A DNA stretch of 64,000 nucleotides from an uncultured Clostridia bacterium (GCA_949106495.1 CARYZD010000002.1:1-64000), one strand, 5' to 3'; counted from the stretch's first letter, positions 1-9,317 are shown. Notes: a model not told the origin generated them from the letters alone. Made by a program: numbers and translations.

Positions 1-24
1 TAGTCCCTTATAGGGCGCAAAGAA

Positions 25-56
25 AAACTACGGGTTATACCCGTAGATTTTTATTA
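25..56 (+). terminator. Rho-independent terminator of a gene upstream of the window
   Basis: CTACGGG and CCCGTAG form a perfect 7-bp stem around a TTATA loop, followed by ATTTTTATT. The gene it terminates lies outside the window. Confidence 0.8.
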
Positions 57-99
57 TGTTTTATGTTACAATATTTAATATAGAAAAAGAGGGATGAAA

Positions 100-837
100 A
101 TGAATAAAACAGTCATAGTAACAGGAGCTGCAAAGGGGATAGGAAAAGCTATAGCAAAAACTTTTGCATACTCAGGATATAATGTATGTATAAATTATAA
201 TACATCTGAAGAAGAAGCAAAAAAGCTTTGCTCAGAACTTGCTAAAGATGGTTGTAGTGCAATAATATATAAAGCAGATATAACAAATAGAGAAGAAGTA
301 GATAAAATGGTAGATTATGTTATAGGTACATTTGGAAATATAGATGTACTTGTAAATAATGCAGGAATTAGTGAGTATAAGTTATTTATAGATATTAGTG
401 AAAAAGAGTTACAAAGAATGCTTAATGTAAATATATTAGGAACATTTAATACAACTCAAGCAGTATTAAAAAAGTCAATGTTACCAAGAAAAGATGGAAC
501 TATAATTAATATTTCGTCAATTTGGGGAATGGTTGGAGCATCATTAGAGGTTGCATATTCAACATCTAAGGCTGCAATAATTGGAATGAGTAAAGCTTTA
601 GCAAAAGAGCTTGCTCCTTCAAATATAACAGTAAATGTAGTAGCACCAGGTGCCATATCTACAGATATGCTTGCAAGTTTATCGGATGAAGATATGCAAG
701 TTTTAAAAGATGAGATACCACTTGGAAAGATTGGTGCAGTAGAAGATGTAGCAGCAACAGTTAAGTTTTTAGCATCATATGAGGCAAGATATATAACTGG
801 CCAAGTAATTAGTCCAAATGGAGGGCTTGTAATATAA
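100..837 (+). CDS. SDR-family oxidoreductase, FabG-like
   Basis: Short-chain dehydrogenase/reductase of 245 aa, the usual length for 3-oxoacyl-ACP reductases. The N-terminal Rossmann motif TGAAKGIG (residues 8-15), the NNAG motif near residue 88 and the catalytic YSTSK near residue 155 are all visible, so an active NAD(P)H-dependent enzyme is expected. An in-frame ATG at 94 directly abuts the AAAGAGGG ribosome site; the ATG at 100 leaves 6 nt and is the better start. It stands alone rather than in a fab operon, so a role in fatty-acid elongation is not shown and other SDR substrates are possible. Confidence 0.9.
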   Translation: MNKTVIVTGAAKGIGKAIAKTFAYSGYNVCINYNTSEEEAKKLCSELAKDGCSAIIYKADITNREEVDKMVDYVIGTFGNIDVLVNNAGISEYKLFIDISEKELQRMLNVNILGTFNTTQAVLKKSMLPRKDGTIINISSIWGMVGASLEVAYSTSKAAIIGMSKALAKELAPSNITVNVVAPGAISTDMLASLSDEDMQVLKDEIPLGKIGAVEDVAATVKFLASYEARYITGQVISPNGGLVI

Positions 838-852
838 AATAATTTATTAATT

Positions 853-883
853 AAAATAAAGGTGAGAAATCACCTTTATTTTA
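853..883. terminator. Bidirectional terminator
   Basis: GGTGA-GAAA-TCACC extended by A/T pairs, with A-runs on the left and T-runs on the right. It lies between the convergent SDR gene and the small minus-strand gene and can serve both. Confidence 0.85.
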
Positions 884-1096
884 ATTATTCGTACTATTAA
901 GTTTTTCATATTCTTTTAACTTTATCTTATATTCTAAAACTTGTGTAAGATATCTATAGTACATATATTGTTGTTCGTAATACATCATAGGATTGTTCAT
1001 TGTAGGGTCAATGACAGGGTCCATATTTTGTTGTGGCATATTATTTGGTTGTACGTTAAAATTATATGGGTCAAAAAAAGGTTGGTTTTTATCCAT
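881..1096 (-). CDS. Small Asn/Gln/Met/Tyr-rich protein of unknown function
   Basis: A 71-aa protein with a near-perfect ribosome site (AAAGGAGGTGATAAA) before its ATG, so translation is likely. The first half is rich in N, P, Q and M; the second half is tyrosine-rich (MYYEQQYMYYRY) and ends in a charged helix-like stretch. Composition and the nearby sporulation gene ylbJ recall small spore-coat or spore-associated proteins, but that is inference only. No signal peptide or membrane segment is visible. I do not recognise the family. Confidence 0.65.
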   Translation of the reverse strand: MDKNQPFFDPYNFNVQPNNMPQQNMDPVIDPTMNNPMMYYEQQYMYYRYLTQVLEYKIKLKEYEKLNSTNN

Positions 1097-1213
1097 TTTA
1101 TCACCTCCTTTTAAATTTTATGAATAAAATATTATTAAATGTATATAATATTAGTGTAGACTTAAAGTTTACCCCCCTTCTTTAATTTATATATAGTAAC
1201 TTGGAAATTATTA

Positions 1214-2275
1214 TTATTTTCGAGTTACTTTTTTTAATGTAAAAACAAAAGTAAAAAGAAGAGATACTAATATAATAAAATATGAAGTTGTATTAAAAGT
1301 AATCATATTAAAGTTTAAATTATTACTATTGTTTAATATATTTAAAAGTATATAAGTAATTATTCCAGAGAGAATACCTTGTAGTAGTTTATTTTTTACT
1401 AAATGCCATAATTTTATAGGAATTTTATATATACATGAATATATTTGAAAGATAATAGAAAATCCACTAAAAGATAACATAAATGAAATTATAGCCATAG
1501 ATATATTAAATCCTAAATTTGTATTTAAATAAAAAAGTTTAGTTCCATTTGTTACTTCAAATAAACCAGATAATGTATAAATTATATTTGGAGAAACATT
1601 TAAGCGTATTAATATAGTTTCTAATATAGAAAATGCTAAATTGAATATTATAATAAATCCTAGTATATTTCCAAGAGTAATAAAAGTAGACTTTATAGAT
1701 AAGTCTATACTTTCAAACATACTTTTATGTAATATTTTATTATTATTTTCCTTAAAACTATTTGAATTTTCTTGTATTTCGTGTATAATATCATTATGTG
1801 CAAAATTTATTATACAAATAATAAAGGCTGCAATATAATGACTAATTAAAAGTAAGATACCAATATACATATTATCTAAGACACATAATCCTATTGTAGA
1901 TATAATAAAAATAGGATTACAGTTATTTGCAAAAGACATTAAAAAATTAGCTGTTTTTTTAGATATTTTATTTTGACTATATAGAGTATAAGTTGCTTTA
2001 GCGCCCATAGGATAGCCACATAGAAAACCAATAATGCCAGCATAAATTATATTTCCATTTTTTTTGAATATTTTGTTAATTACTTTAGATATATCACATA
2101 AAATTAAAATATTTGTAAATAGTATAAACGGAAAAAGAGATGGCATAACTGATTCTAAAAAAACCGTAATTGTATTTTTTATACATTGGTAATTACTTTT
2201 TTGAAATATAAAAATACAAAGCAAACATAGTAATAAAAGAATATATTTTACTATTTTTTTATTAAATTTAATCAT
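1214..2275 (-). CDS. ylbJ: Sporulation integral membrane protein YlbJ
   Basis: A 353-aa polytopic membrane protein of the nucleoside-recognition/Gate-domain family. The motif FLCGYPMGAKATY (around residues 83-95) and the following SFANNCNPIFI are characteristic of YlbJ, which is needed for sporulation in Bacillus. About eight hydrophobic segments are visible. The start lies only 31 bp from the divergent methyltransferase gene, and no convincing Shine-Dalgarno precedes it, although no better internal start exists. Its promoter must overlap the neighbouring gene's start region. Confidence 0.85.
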   Translation of the reverse strand: MIKFNKKIVKYILLLLCLLCIFIFQKSNYQCIKNTITVFLESVMPSLFPFILFTNILILCDISKVINKIFKKNGNIIYAGIIGFLCGYPMGAKATYTLYSQNKISKKTANFLMSFANNCNPIFIISTIGLCVLDNMYIGILLLISHYIAAFIICIINFAHNDIIHEIQENSNSFKENNNKILHKSMFESIDLSIKSTFITLGNILGFIIIFNLAFSILETILIRLNVSPNIIYTLSGLFEVTNGTKLFYLNTNLGFNISMAIISFMLSFSGFSIIFQIYSCIYKIPIKLWHLVKNKLLQGILSGIITYILLNILNNSNNLNFNMITFNTTSYFIILVSLLFTFVFTLKKVTRK

Positions 2276-2306
2276 ATTAATAACTTATGAAAAAGGAGAA
2301 AATAAT

Positions 2307-3176
2307 ATGCGTTATAGTAAAGAATTAAATGAATATGAATTATTAGATATGGCAAATGGTGAAAAACTTGAAAGATGGGGGAAATATATACTAATAAGAC
2401 CAGACCCACAAATAGTATGGCCTGACAAAACAAATCCAGAATTATGGAGTAAAGCCCATGCAAGATATATAAGAAGTAGTTCTGGTGGTGGACATTGGGA
2501 AAAACTAAAGAAAATGGAAGATGATTGGAGTATAAAGTATAAAGACTTAACATTTAATTTAAAACCAATGGGATTTAAGCATACAGGACTGTTTCCAGAG
2601 CAATCAGTAAACTGGGACTATATGATAGATAAAATATCAAAAGAAACTAAAAAAGGTAGAAATATTAAAGTTTTAAATTTATTTGCATATACTGGTGGTG
2701 CAACTATTGCGTGTAGTTATGCAGGAGCTAATGTATGTCATGTGGATTCATCACAAGGTATGACAAACTGGGCAAAAGAAAATTTAGCATCTAGTGGACT
2801 TAAAGATAGACCAGTAAGATTTTTAGTAGATGATGTAATTAAATTTGTAAAAAGAGAAATAAGACGTGGAAATAAATATGATTGTATTATAATGGATCCG
2901 CCATCATATGGAAGAGGTAAAAATGGTGAGGTATGGAGTATAGAAAAAAATATTTATGAGCTTATTGAACTTTGCGGTAATTTGCTTTCAGATGAAGCAA
3001 TGTTTATGATTGTAAATACATATACTGGAGGATTATCTGGTACAATTATATCGAATGTAATAAAACATGCAATTAAAAGAAAAAATATGAATATTGCTTT
3101 TGATGAGATAGGATTAAAACAAAAAAATAGTCAAGAGTTCTTACCATGTGGAATTACTACTATATGTGAGTTTTAA
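2307..3176 (+). CDS. Class I SAM-dependent methyltransferase (RlmI/RlmK-like)
   Basis: A 289-aa protein with a SAM-binding motif (LNLFAYTGGATIA, about residues 125-137), an acidic VDSS motif and the catalytic-type DPPSYGRG (about residues 197-204). This architecture matches Methyltrans_SAM/RlmI-like rRNA methyltransferases; the exact base modified cannot be read from sequence. A good ribosome site (AAAAAGGAG) precedes the ATG. Monocistronic and divergent from ylbJ. Confidence 0.85.
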   Translation: MRYSKELNEYELLDMANGEKLERWGKYILIRPDPQIVWPDKTNPELWSKAHARYIRSSSGGGHWEKLKKMEDDWSIKYKDLTFNLKPMGFKHTGLFPEQSVNWDYMIDKISKETKKGRNIKVLNLFAYTGGATIACSYAGANVCHVDSSQGMTNWAKENLASSGLKDRPVRFLVDDVIKFVKREIRRGNKYDCIIMDPPSYGRGKNGEVWSIEKNIYELIELCGNLLSDEAMFMIVNTYTGGLSGTIISNVIKHAIKRKNMNIAFDEIGLKQKNSQEFLPCGITTICEF

Positions 3177-3210
3177 CGCTAAAAAATATAAAAATTATGT
3201 ATATTAGGAT

Positions 3211-3239
3211 ATTTACAAAAAATAAAAATTAGTATATAA
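3211..3239 (+). promoter_or_regulatory. SigA-type promoter for rpoZ
   Basis: TTTACA, 17-nt spacer, TATAAT, located about 30 bp before the rpoZ start. Confidence 0.65.
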
Positions 3240-3270
3240 TATATGTTATAATTTTAAAGGGGGAAATAAA

Positions 3271-3579
3271 ATGTTATCAAAACCAAACGTTAAAGAGATT
3301 ATGCCTAAAGTTGGAAACAGATATCAATCTGTACTTGCAATTGCAAAAAGAGCTAGAAAAATCGAGGCTAATAGATTAGAAAAATATAATGTAAATAAAG
3401 ATAAAATTAAAGAAGGAAAAGAAGATTATTCAGAGTATTCTTTCGATGCAGTAGATAGAGCAGCAAAAGAGATTACTAATGGAGAAGTATATATAAAAAT
3501 TGATGGAAAATATGCAGTTACTCCTGAAGCAGAACTAGAAAAAGAAATAAGAGAAGCACAAGAAGCAAACAAGGAGTAA
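3271..3579 (+). CDS. rpoZ: RNA polymerase subunit omega
   Basis: A 102-aa protein opening with MLSKPNVKEIMPKVGNRYQ and continuing with the conserved helix AIAKRARKIE, the omega signature for binding beta-prime. A strong AAAGGGGG ribosome site precedes it. The downstream kinase-like gene starts 5 nt after its stop, so the two are cotranscribed. In many Firmicutes rpoZ sits between gmk and coaBC/priA; here a different kinase follows and priA comes next. Confidence 0.93.
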   Translation: MLSKPNVKEIMPKVGNRYQSVLAIAKRARKIEANRLEKYNVNKDKIKEGKEDYSEYSFDAVDRAAKEITNGEVYIKIDGKYAVTPEAELEKEIREAQEANKE

Positions 3580-3584
3580 ATTTT

Positions 3585-4148
3585 ATGAATATACATATTA
3601 TAAGTATAGCTGGAGATATAGCAAGTGGAAAAGGGACTGTTACATCTCTTTTACAACAAGAGCTAGGATATGAGATTTATAAAAATGGTGAATATGTTAG
3701 AAAGCTTGCAAAAGAAATGAATATGTCAATTGTTGAATTTCAAGAGTATTTAAATGCTCATGAAGAAGTAGACAAGCAAGTAGAAAAAAGTGCATCTATT
3801 TATGCCTCAGAGCATGATAACTTAATAATTGATGCAAGACTTGGTTTTTATGCAGTGCCACATTCTTTTAAAGTATATTTAAGAGTAGATATAAACGAGG
3901 CTGCAAGACGTGCATATAATGATTCATTAAGAAAAGATACGGAAGTTTATGAATCAATAGATATGGCAATTAAAGATATAAAATATAGATATGAACAAGA
4001 AAATATGAGATATCTTAAAACATATAATGTAAGACGTGATGATATGAGTAATTATGATTTAGTAATTGATACTACTAGAAAAGCACCACAAGAAGTTGCA
4101 AGTATTATTTTAAAAGAATATAAGACTTGGTTAAAAGATAAAGAATAA
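3585..4148 (+). CDS. Cytidylate-kinase-like P-loop kinase, archaeal-type CMP kinase family
   Basis: A 187-aa P-loop protein with Walker A GDIASGKGT (residues 9-17). It then follows the layout of the small archaeal-type CMP kinases: GEYVRKLAKEMNMSIVEF, a LIIDARLGFYAV region, and a C-terminal YDLVIDTT motif. It probably phosphorylates CMP/dCMP. It occupies the slot next to rpoZ where guanylate kinase is often found, but lacks the gmk signatures. Cotranscribed with rpoZ (5-nt gap) and closed by a strong terminator. Confidence 0.75.
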   Translation: MNIHIISIAGDIASGKGTVTSLLQQELGYEIYKNGEYVRKLAKEMNMSIVEFQEYLNAHEEVDKQVEKSASIYASEHDNLIIDARLGFYAVPHSFKVYLRVDINEAARRAYNDSLRKDTEVYESIDMAIKDIKYRYEQENMRYLKTYNVRRDDMSNYDLVIDTTRKAPQEVASIILKEYKTWLKDKE

Positions 4149-4151
4149 CAT

Positions 4152-4186
4152 AAAAATGTCTAGGGTTTTTTCCTAGACATTTTTCT
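4152..4186 (+). terminator. Terminator of rpoZ-kinase operon
   Basis: AATGTCTAGG and CCTAGACATT pair perfectly around GTTTTTT, followed by a T-run. Confidence 0.9.
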
Positions 4187-4211
4187 ACTCCAAAACAAAT
4201 GTTTATTTCTC

Positions 4212-4240
4212 TTGACACTTAAAAATTACTAATATATAAT
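4212..4240 (+). promoter_or_regulatory. Consensus SigA promoter for priA
   Basis: TTGACA, 17-nt spacer, TATAAT, with the priA start 18 bp downstream of the -10 hexamer. Confidence 0.85.
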
Positions 4241-4257
4241 ATTACAAGAGGTGTGAA

Positions 4258-6501
4258 ATGTTAGCTAAAATATTAATAAATACATCAGTAAATACACTAA
4301 ATAAAGTTTATGATTACTTAGTTCCAGAAAACCTAGAACAAGAAGTAGAAATTGGTAAAAGAGTACAAGTAAGTTTTGGGAGAGGAAGGGACTTAGAAGA
4401 AGGAATTATAGTTAGACTTGAAACAGAATATGAATTACCTAAATACAAATTAAAAGAAATAAGTAGTGTTTTAGATGATGTATCATATATAGATGAAAAT
4501 AGATTAAAACTTGCAAAATACATTTCATATGTATATTTTTGTAATGTTTATGATGCGTTAAAGCTTATGCTACCACCAGGAACAAAATCTAAAAATAGTA
4601 GCAAAAGTTTAGAAACAAGAAAAGATAAAAAAGTTATATTATTAAAATCTAATGATGAGATAATGCAAGACATTGAATCTAATGTAATAAAGAGTGCAAA
4701 ACAAATACAATTATTATCTTTTTTAATGTATACAGACAATGTGTTAATAAGTGATATTGAAGATGGTTTATCTATTTCTAGAAGTGTAATATCCACTGCT
4801 AAGAAGAATGGATATGTAGATATTATAGAAGTAGATAAAGAAAATGATTTTTTAAAAGATTTAGAAGTTGAAAGAACAACTTCTTTACCACCTACGGAGG
4901 AGCAAAAAAATGTAATAGATGGTATAAGTAGATATATTTATGATGAAGAATATAAACAATGTTTAATTCATGGCGTAACAGGAAGTGGTAAAACAGAAGT
5001 ATATCTACAATTAATTGAAAGAGTATTAGATCAAGGAAGAAAAGCAATTGTTCTTGTTCCAGAAATATCACTTACATATCAGACAGTAGAAAGATTTGTA
5101 TCAAGGTTTGGAAATGATATTGCAATACTTCATAGTAAAATGACTGTATCAAAAAGAAAAGAAGAATATAAGAGAATAAAAATGGGAAAAGTAAATATAG
5201 TAATTGGCGCAAGGTCTGCTGTATTTGCTCCACTAGATAATGTTGGACTCATTATTATAGACGAAGAACATGATACCAGTTATTATTCTCAAACTAAACC
5301 CAAATACTCTACTAAAGATATAGCAGCATATATTTGTAAAGAGGCAAATGCAGTACTTGTTTTAGGTAGTGCAACTCCAGAAATTAGTACATATAATAAA
5401 GCAATAAATGGCAATATTGAACTTTTTGAAATGAAAAAAAGAGCAGGAGATGCAAAGCTTCCACAAATAGATATTGTTAATTTAAGAGATGATAGAATAA
5501 TGGGAAATACATCAAATATATCTTTAAAATTAAAAGCTGCAATTCAGGAGAATATAGATAATAATGAACAAACAATGTTATTTTTAAATAAAAGAGGATA
5601 CAATTCATATCTTACATGTAAAGACTGCGGATATGTGTTCAATTGTCCAAACTGTGATGTTGCTATGACATATCATAAAAGTAATAATTTACTTCTATGC
5701 CATTATTGTTCACATGTAGAAAAAAATGTTCATATTTGTTCCAAATGTGGCTCGGAACATATATCTAGTTATAATCTTGGAACTGAAAAGTTAGAAGAAG
5801 AATTAAAAGAAATCTTTCCAAATATAACTGTTCTTAGAATGGATGCTGATACAACAATTGCAAGAGATTCACAACAAAAAATATTAGATGAATTTAAGCA
5901 TAATGGCACAGATGTATTAATAGGAACACAAATGATTAGCAAAGGACATGATATGCCAAATGTAACGCTTGTTGGAATAATTGGTACAGATTCTTTACTT
6001 GCTATGAATGATTTTTCTGCTTCTGAGAGAGCTTTTTCTAACATATATCAAGTATCTGGAAGAGCGGGAAGAAGTAAAAAAGAAGGAAGAGTTTTAATAC
6101 AAACAAGTGATACAGATAACTATATTTTAAAAGCTGTTGAAAATAATAGCTATATAGATTTTTTTGATAAAGAAATAGAGTACAGAAAGACTTTTGGCTA
6201 TCCACCATTTATAGATATTTTGTTATTTGAAATTAGTGGCGTAAATTTACAAGATGTAAAAGATGATGCGGAAAAGTTATACAATATATTAAATTATAAT
6301 AACCAAAATGAATATAGAGTATTTTCACCTAGGTCACCATATATCCAAAAACTTAATAATAAGTTTAGAGTAAATGTTCTTGTAAAAGCTAAGCTTAATA
6401 CTAAAATATATAGTCAGATGTATGGAAAAATAAAAATATATAATACAAAAAAGAAAAAAAATACATTGTTATCTATAACTAAAAATCCAATATTTATTTA
6501 G
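4258..6501 (+). CDS. priA: Primosomal protein N' (replication restart helicase)
   Basis: A 747-aa superfamily 2 helicase that reloads the replisome at stalled forks. Visible features are the N-terminal DNA-binding region, Walker A GVTGSGKTEVY (about residue 239), the Walker B-type IIIDEEHD (about 333), and a zinc-binding insertion with four Cys pairs between about residues 454 and 496 (CKDCGY, CPNC, CHYC, CSKC). The helicase motif VSGRAGR follows. AGAGGTG lies 4 nt before the ATG. Full length and apparently intact. Confidence 0.95.
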   Translation: MLAKILINTSVNTLNKVYDYLVPENLEQEVEIGKRVQVSFGRGRDLEEGIIVRLETEYELPKYKLKEISSVLDDVSYIDENRLKLAKYISYVYFCNVYDALKLMLPPGTKSKNSSKSLETRKDKKVILLKSNDEIMQDIESNVIKSAKQIQLLSFLMYTDNVLISDIEDGLSISRSVISTAKKNGYVDIIEVDKENDFLKDLEVERTTSLPPTEEQKNVIDGISRYIYDEEYKQCLIHGVTGSGKTEVYLQLIERVLDQGRKAIVLVPEISLTYQTVERFVSRFGNDIAILHSKMTVSKRKEEYKRIKMGKVNIVIGARSAVFAPLDNVGLIIIDEEHDTSYYSQTKPKYSTKDIAAYICKEANAVLVLGSATPEISTYNKAINGNIELFEMKKRAGDAKLPQIDIVNLRDDRIMGNTSNISLKLKAAIQENIDNNEQTMLFLNKRGYNSYLTCKDCGYVFNCPNCDVAMTYHKSNNLLLCHYCSHVEKNVHICSKCGSEHISSYNLGTEKLEEELKEIFPNITVLRMDADTTIARDSQQKILDEFKHNGTDVLIGTQMISKGHDMPNVTLVGIIGTDSLLAMNDFSASERAFSNIYQVSGRAGRSKKEGRVLIQTSDTDNYILKAVENNSYIDFFDKEIEYRKTFGYPPFIDILLFEISGVNLQDVKDDAEKLYNILNYNNQNEYRVFSPRSPYIQKLNNKFRVNVLVKAKLNTKIYSQMYGKIKIYNTKKKKNTLLSITKNPIFI

Positions 6502-6560
6502 TAAATATTGAAAAAAGTTTAAAAATATAATAATATAAAAATATGAGAGGTTGATGTAGA

Positions 6561-8177
6561 ATGAATATTACTTTTTATGGAGCTGCAAAAGATGTAACAG
6601 GCTCATGCCATATGGTTAATGTAGCAGGACATAAATTTTTAGTTGACTGCGGACTATTTCAAGGAAGTTTAACAGACCAAATGTTAAATTATGAAGATTT
6701 TCCGTTTGATGTACAAGAAATTGAATTTATGATTCTTACACATGCACATATTGATCATAGTGGTAGAATACCTAAATTATATAAAGCAGGATATACTAAT
6801 CCTGTGTATTGTACAAATGCTACTAGAGAACTTTGTAAAATAATGTTGCCAGATAGTGGACATATACAAGAAAAAGAGATTGAATGGGTAAATAGAAAAA
6901 GAATGCGTGCAGGTAAGAAACCTAATGATCCTATATATACCCAACAAGATGGTATAGATTGTATTGAAATTTTTAAAGGAATTGAGTATGATACAAGAAT
7001 AAAGATAAATGACAATATTTCATTTGAACTTAAAGATGCTGGTCATATGCTTGGCTCATCTATTGTAGAGTTATATGTAAATGAAAATGGTGAGGAAAAG
7101 AAACTTGTATTTACGGGCGACTTAGGAAATACAAATCTTCCAATAATTAATGATCCAACTATAATAGATAGTGCAGATGTTTTAGTTACAGAGTCTACAT
7201 ATGGAGATAGATTACATAGTAGTATTAAAGACCAATCTACTAAGTTTATACAAATTATTTTAGATACAGTAAGAAGAGGTGGAAATGTTATTATCCCTTC
7301 ATTTGCTGTTGGAAGAACACAAGAATTACTCTATGAATTAAATAAGTATTTAGCAGATGATAAAATAAAAGAAGAACTTGGAAAAGTTCCTGTTTATGTT
7401 GATAGTCCACTGGCAGTAAACGCTACTAAGATTTTTGAAACACAACATCGTTATTATGATGAGGAAGCATTATCTTATCTTTTAAAGGGCGATGATCCAC
7501 TTGTATTTGATAATTTACATTTTTGTGAATCAAGCGAAGAATCACAGGCTTTAAATGAAGATATGGAACCTAAAATTATAATATCTGCTAGTGGTATGTG
7601 TGAAGTTGGTAGAATAAAACATCATTTAAAGCATAATCTATATAGATCAGAATGTACAATACTTTTTGTGGGATATCAGGCAGAAGGTACTTTAGGTAGA
7701 AAAATAATGAGTGGAGAACCACTTGTAAAAATATTTGGAGAAGAGATAGCTGTAAAAGCTGAAATAAAATATTTAGATGCATTCTCAGGCCATGCTGATA
7801 GAGATGGACTATTAAATTGGATTGGAGCAATGAAGAAAAAACCAGAGCATATTTTTATAGTTCATGGTGAAGTAGAAGCACAAAAGGTTTTAAGTGAATA
7901 TATAGAACAAGGATTTAGAATTAAAAGCACAATACCAGGATATCAAGAACAGTATGATATAAATGGTACATTATTATCTGATGGTAGAAACTCATATAAA
8001 GCAACTAGATATAATATCTTAGAGCTTATGACTTCTCTTAAAGAAGAAGTTGATACTATGACAAATAATGTAAAGAGAAATTTAAAAAGTGATGTGGATA
8101 CTGAATATTTACAAACAATTGTAGAAAAATTGAAATCAGTTCAAGACTCAATAGATGGAGTAAATGAACATACATAA
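6561..8177 (+). CDS. MBL-fold/beta-CASP RNA-processing hydrolase
   Basis: A 538-aa metallo-beta-lactamase fold protein with LTHAHIDHSG (around residue 60), further metal-ligand regions AGHMLGSS and FTGDLG, and the beta-CASP/RMMBL region ISASGMCEVGRIKHHL, FSGHADRDG and FIVHGEV. This resembles CPSF-73/YSH1-like bacterial RNases rather than RNase J, which is longer. Likely an endo- or exoribonuclease. GAGAGG precedes the ATG by 10 nt. Single gene with its own terminator. Confidence 0.88.
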   Translation: MNITFYGAAKDVTGSCHMVNVAGHKFLVDCGLFQGSLTDQMLNYEDFPFDVQEIEFMILTHAHIDHSGRIPKLYKAGYTNPVYCTNATRELCKIMLPDSGHIQEKEIEWVNRKRMRAGKKPNDPIYTQQDGIDCIEIFKGIEYDTRIKINDNISFELKDAGHMLGSSIVELYVNENGEEKKLVFTGDLGNTNLPIINDPTIIDSADVLVTESTYGDRLHSSIKDQSTKFIQIILDTVRRGGNVIIPSFAVGRTQELLYELNKYLADDKIKEELGKVPVYVDSPLAVNATKIFETQHRYYDEEALSYLLKGDDPLVFDNLHFCESSEESQALNEDMEPKIIISASGMCEVGRIKHHLKHNLYRSECTILFVGYQAEGTLGRKIMSGEPLVKIFGEEIAVKAEIKYLDAFSGHADRDGLLNWIGAMKKKPEHIFIVHGEVEAQKVLSEYIEQGFRIKSTIPGYQEQYDINGTLLSDGRNSYKATRYNILELMTSLKEEVDTMTNNVKRNLKSDVDTEYLQTIVEKLKSVQDSIDGVNEHT

Positions 8178-8185
8178 AAAATATT

Positions 8186-8219
8186 AATAACTAACATAAA
8201 AATGTTAGTTATTTTTTTA
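8186..8219 (+). terminator. Terminator after the MBL/beta-CASP gene
   Basis: AATAACTAACAT pairs with ATGTTAGTTATT around AAAA, then T7. Confidence 0.88.
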
Positions 8220-8254
8220 TAAATTTCATCATATAATTTTACAGGTGAAAAGCT

Positions 8255-8899
8255 TTGAAAATATTAAATATTACATTTGATACAAGAGTAAAGATATTGG
8301 TTGTTATATGTGTTATTATAGCTTTAACAATAATTTCATATTCTTTTTATTATATTTGTATAAGAGAAAATAAAGAGGAAATACAGCCACAGAAAATCGA
8401 GAATATAGAAGAAATACTTGATGTATTATGCTATGAAGCAAAATATGATGTAACAGTAAATGCAAATAAGACTACAAACACATATAACGTGGCTGAAAAT
8501 GTAGATTTAGAAAACAATACATATAATATGGTAATTGATGAAACACTTACAATTTCAATTAATTCGAATAATACAAGTGTTAAAAGACAAAATATGGAGT
8601 ATGAGTATTTTACAACAACAGGAGAAATATTAAAAAATAATGCTATTTCGTTTTCTAGTATAATAGAATGTATAAAGAAAATATCTAATAAAGAAATAAA
8701 AGGTAATATTAAAAGAATAGAACAAGATGATAAATTTATATATCAAATTTCGACAGATGAAAACTATATAGAAAAGGTAAAAAGAATAGAAATCACTACT
8801 CAGAAAGAAAATTGTAAAATTACTGAAATAAAAATGTATAATTCTGAAGAAAATGAACTATATTCAATGATTTTTGAGTCTTTTATGGTCAAAAAATAA
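8255..8899 (+). CDS. Membrane-anchored protein of unknown function
   Basis: A 214-aa protein with a TTG start set by AGGTG 7 nt upstream. Residues 12-33 form one transmembrane segment (ILVVICVIIALTIISYSFYYI), followed by a lysine/glutamate-rich, asparagine-rich extracellular domain with many predicted beta strands. It resembles small lipoprotein-like LolA/YcnI-fold outer domains only in a general way, and I do not recognise the family. It immediately precedes mazF, but it is no mazE/EndoAI-like antitoxin. Confidence 0.65.
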   Translation: MKILNITFDTRVKILVVICVIIALTIISYSFYYICIRENKEEIQPQKIENIEEILDVLCYEAKYDVTVNANKTTNTYNVAENVDLENNTYNMVIDETLTISINSNNTSVKRQNMEYEYFTTTGEILKNNAISFSSIIECIKKISNKEIKGNIKRIEQDDKFIYQISTDENYIEKVKRIEITTQKENCKITEIKMYNSEENELYSMIFESFMVKK

Positions 8900-8957
8900 T
8901 CTTTAAAGTATTTACTAAATATATTTAATAGTGTATAATAAAGGAGGTAAAATATTT

Positions 8958-9317
8958 TTGAATATAAAATTAGGAGACATATTTTATGCTAGTCTAATTC
9001 CAACTGTTGGTAGTGAGCAAGGTGGAGTACGCCCTGTTCTTATAATACAAAACAATAAAGGAAATAGATATAGTCCTACTACAGTAGTAGTTCCTATTAC
9101 TTCTAGTTTATCTAAAAGAGATTTACCAACTCATGTTATTTTAGAAAACACAGTAGGACTCGAAAAGAAATCCATAGCATTAATAGAACAAATAAGAACA
9201 TTAGATAAAACAAGATTACTAAATAAGATTACTCATATAGATAAATCAGATTTAGATAAAGTCAAAGAATCTATTAAAAAGAATTTAAACATAAGAGGAA
9301 TGGATATTCTTTGGTAG
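8958..9317 (+). CDS. mazF: MazF/EndoA-family endoribonuclease toxin
   Basis: A 119-aa protein very close in layout to Bacillus EndoA: KLGDIFYASLIP, VGSEQGGVRPVLIIQN, the PIT segment, and LIEQIRTLDK. The conserved Arg of GGVRP and Thr of PIT are present, so an active mRNA interferase is expected. The upstream in-frame ATG at 8931 would translate through the AAGGAGG site at 8941; the TTG at 8958, 10 nt after it, is the likely start. No ribbon-helix-helix antitoxin gene is adjacent, which is unusual for this family. Confidence 0.88.
   Translation: MNIKLGDIFYASLIPTVGSEQGGVRPVLIIQNNKGNRYSPTTVVVPITSSLSKRDLPTHVILENTVGLEKKSIALIEQIRTLDKTRLLNKITHIDKSDLDKVKESIKKNLNIRGMDILW

Noticed and set aside
1195..1232. 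Hairpin AGTAACTTG/CGAGTTACT near the ylbJ end as a strong terminator
   Set aside because: Its T-run lies on the plus strand, where no gene precedes it; for ylbJ the tail is only ATATATAAATT.
4194..4205. AAACAAATGTTT upstream of priA as a LexA box
   Set aside because: Both outer bases of the GAAC/GTTC pattern are changed and it lies upstream of the -35 hexamer.
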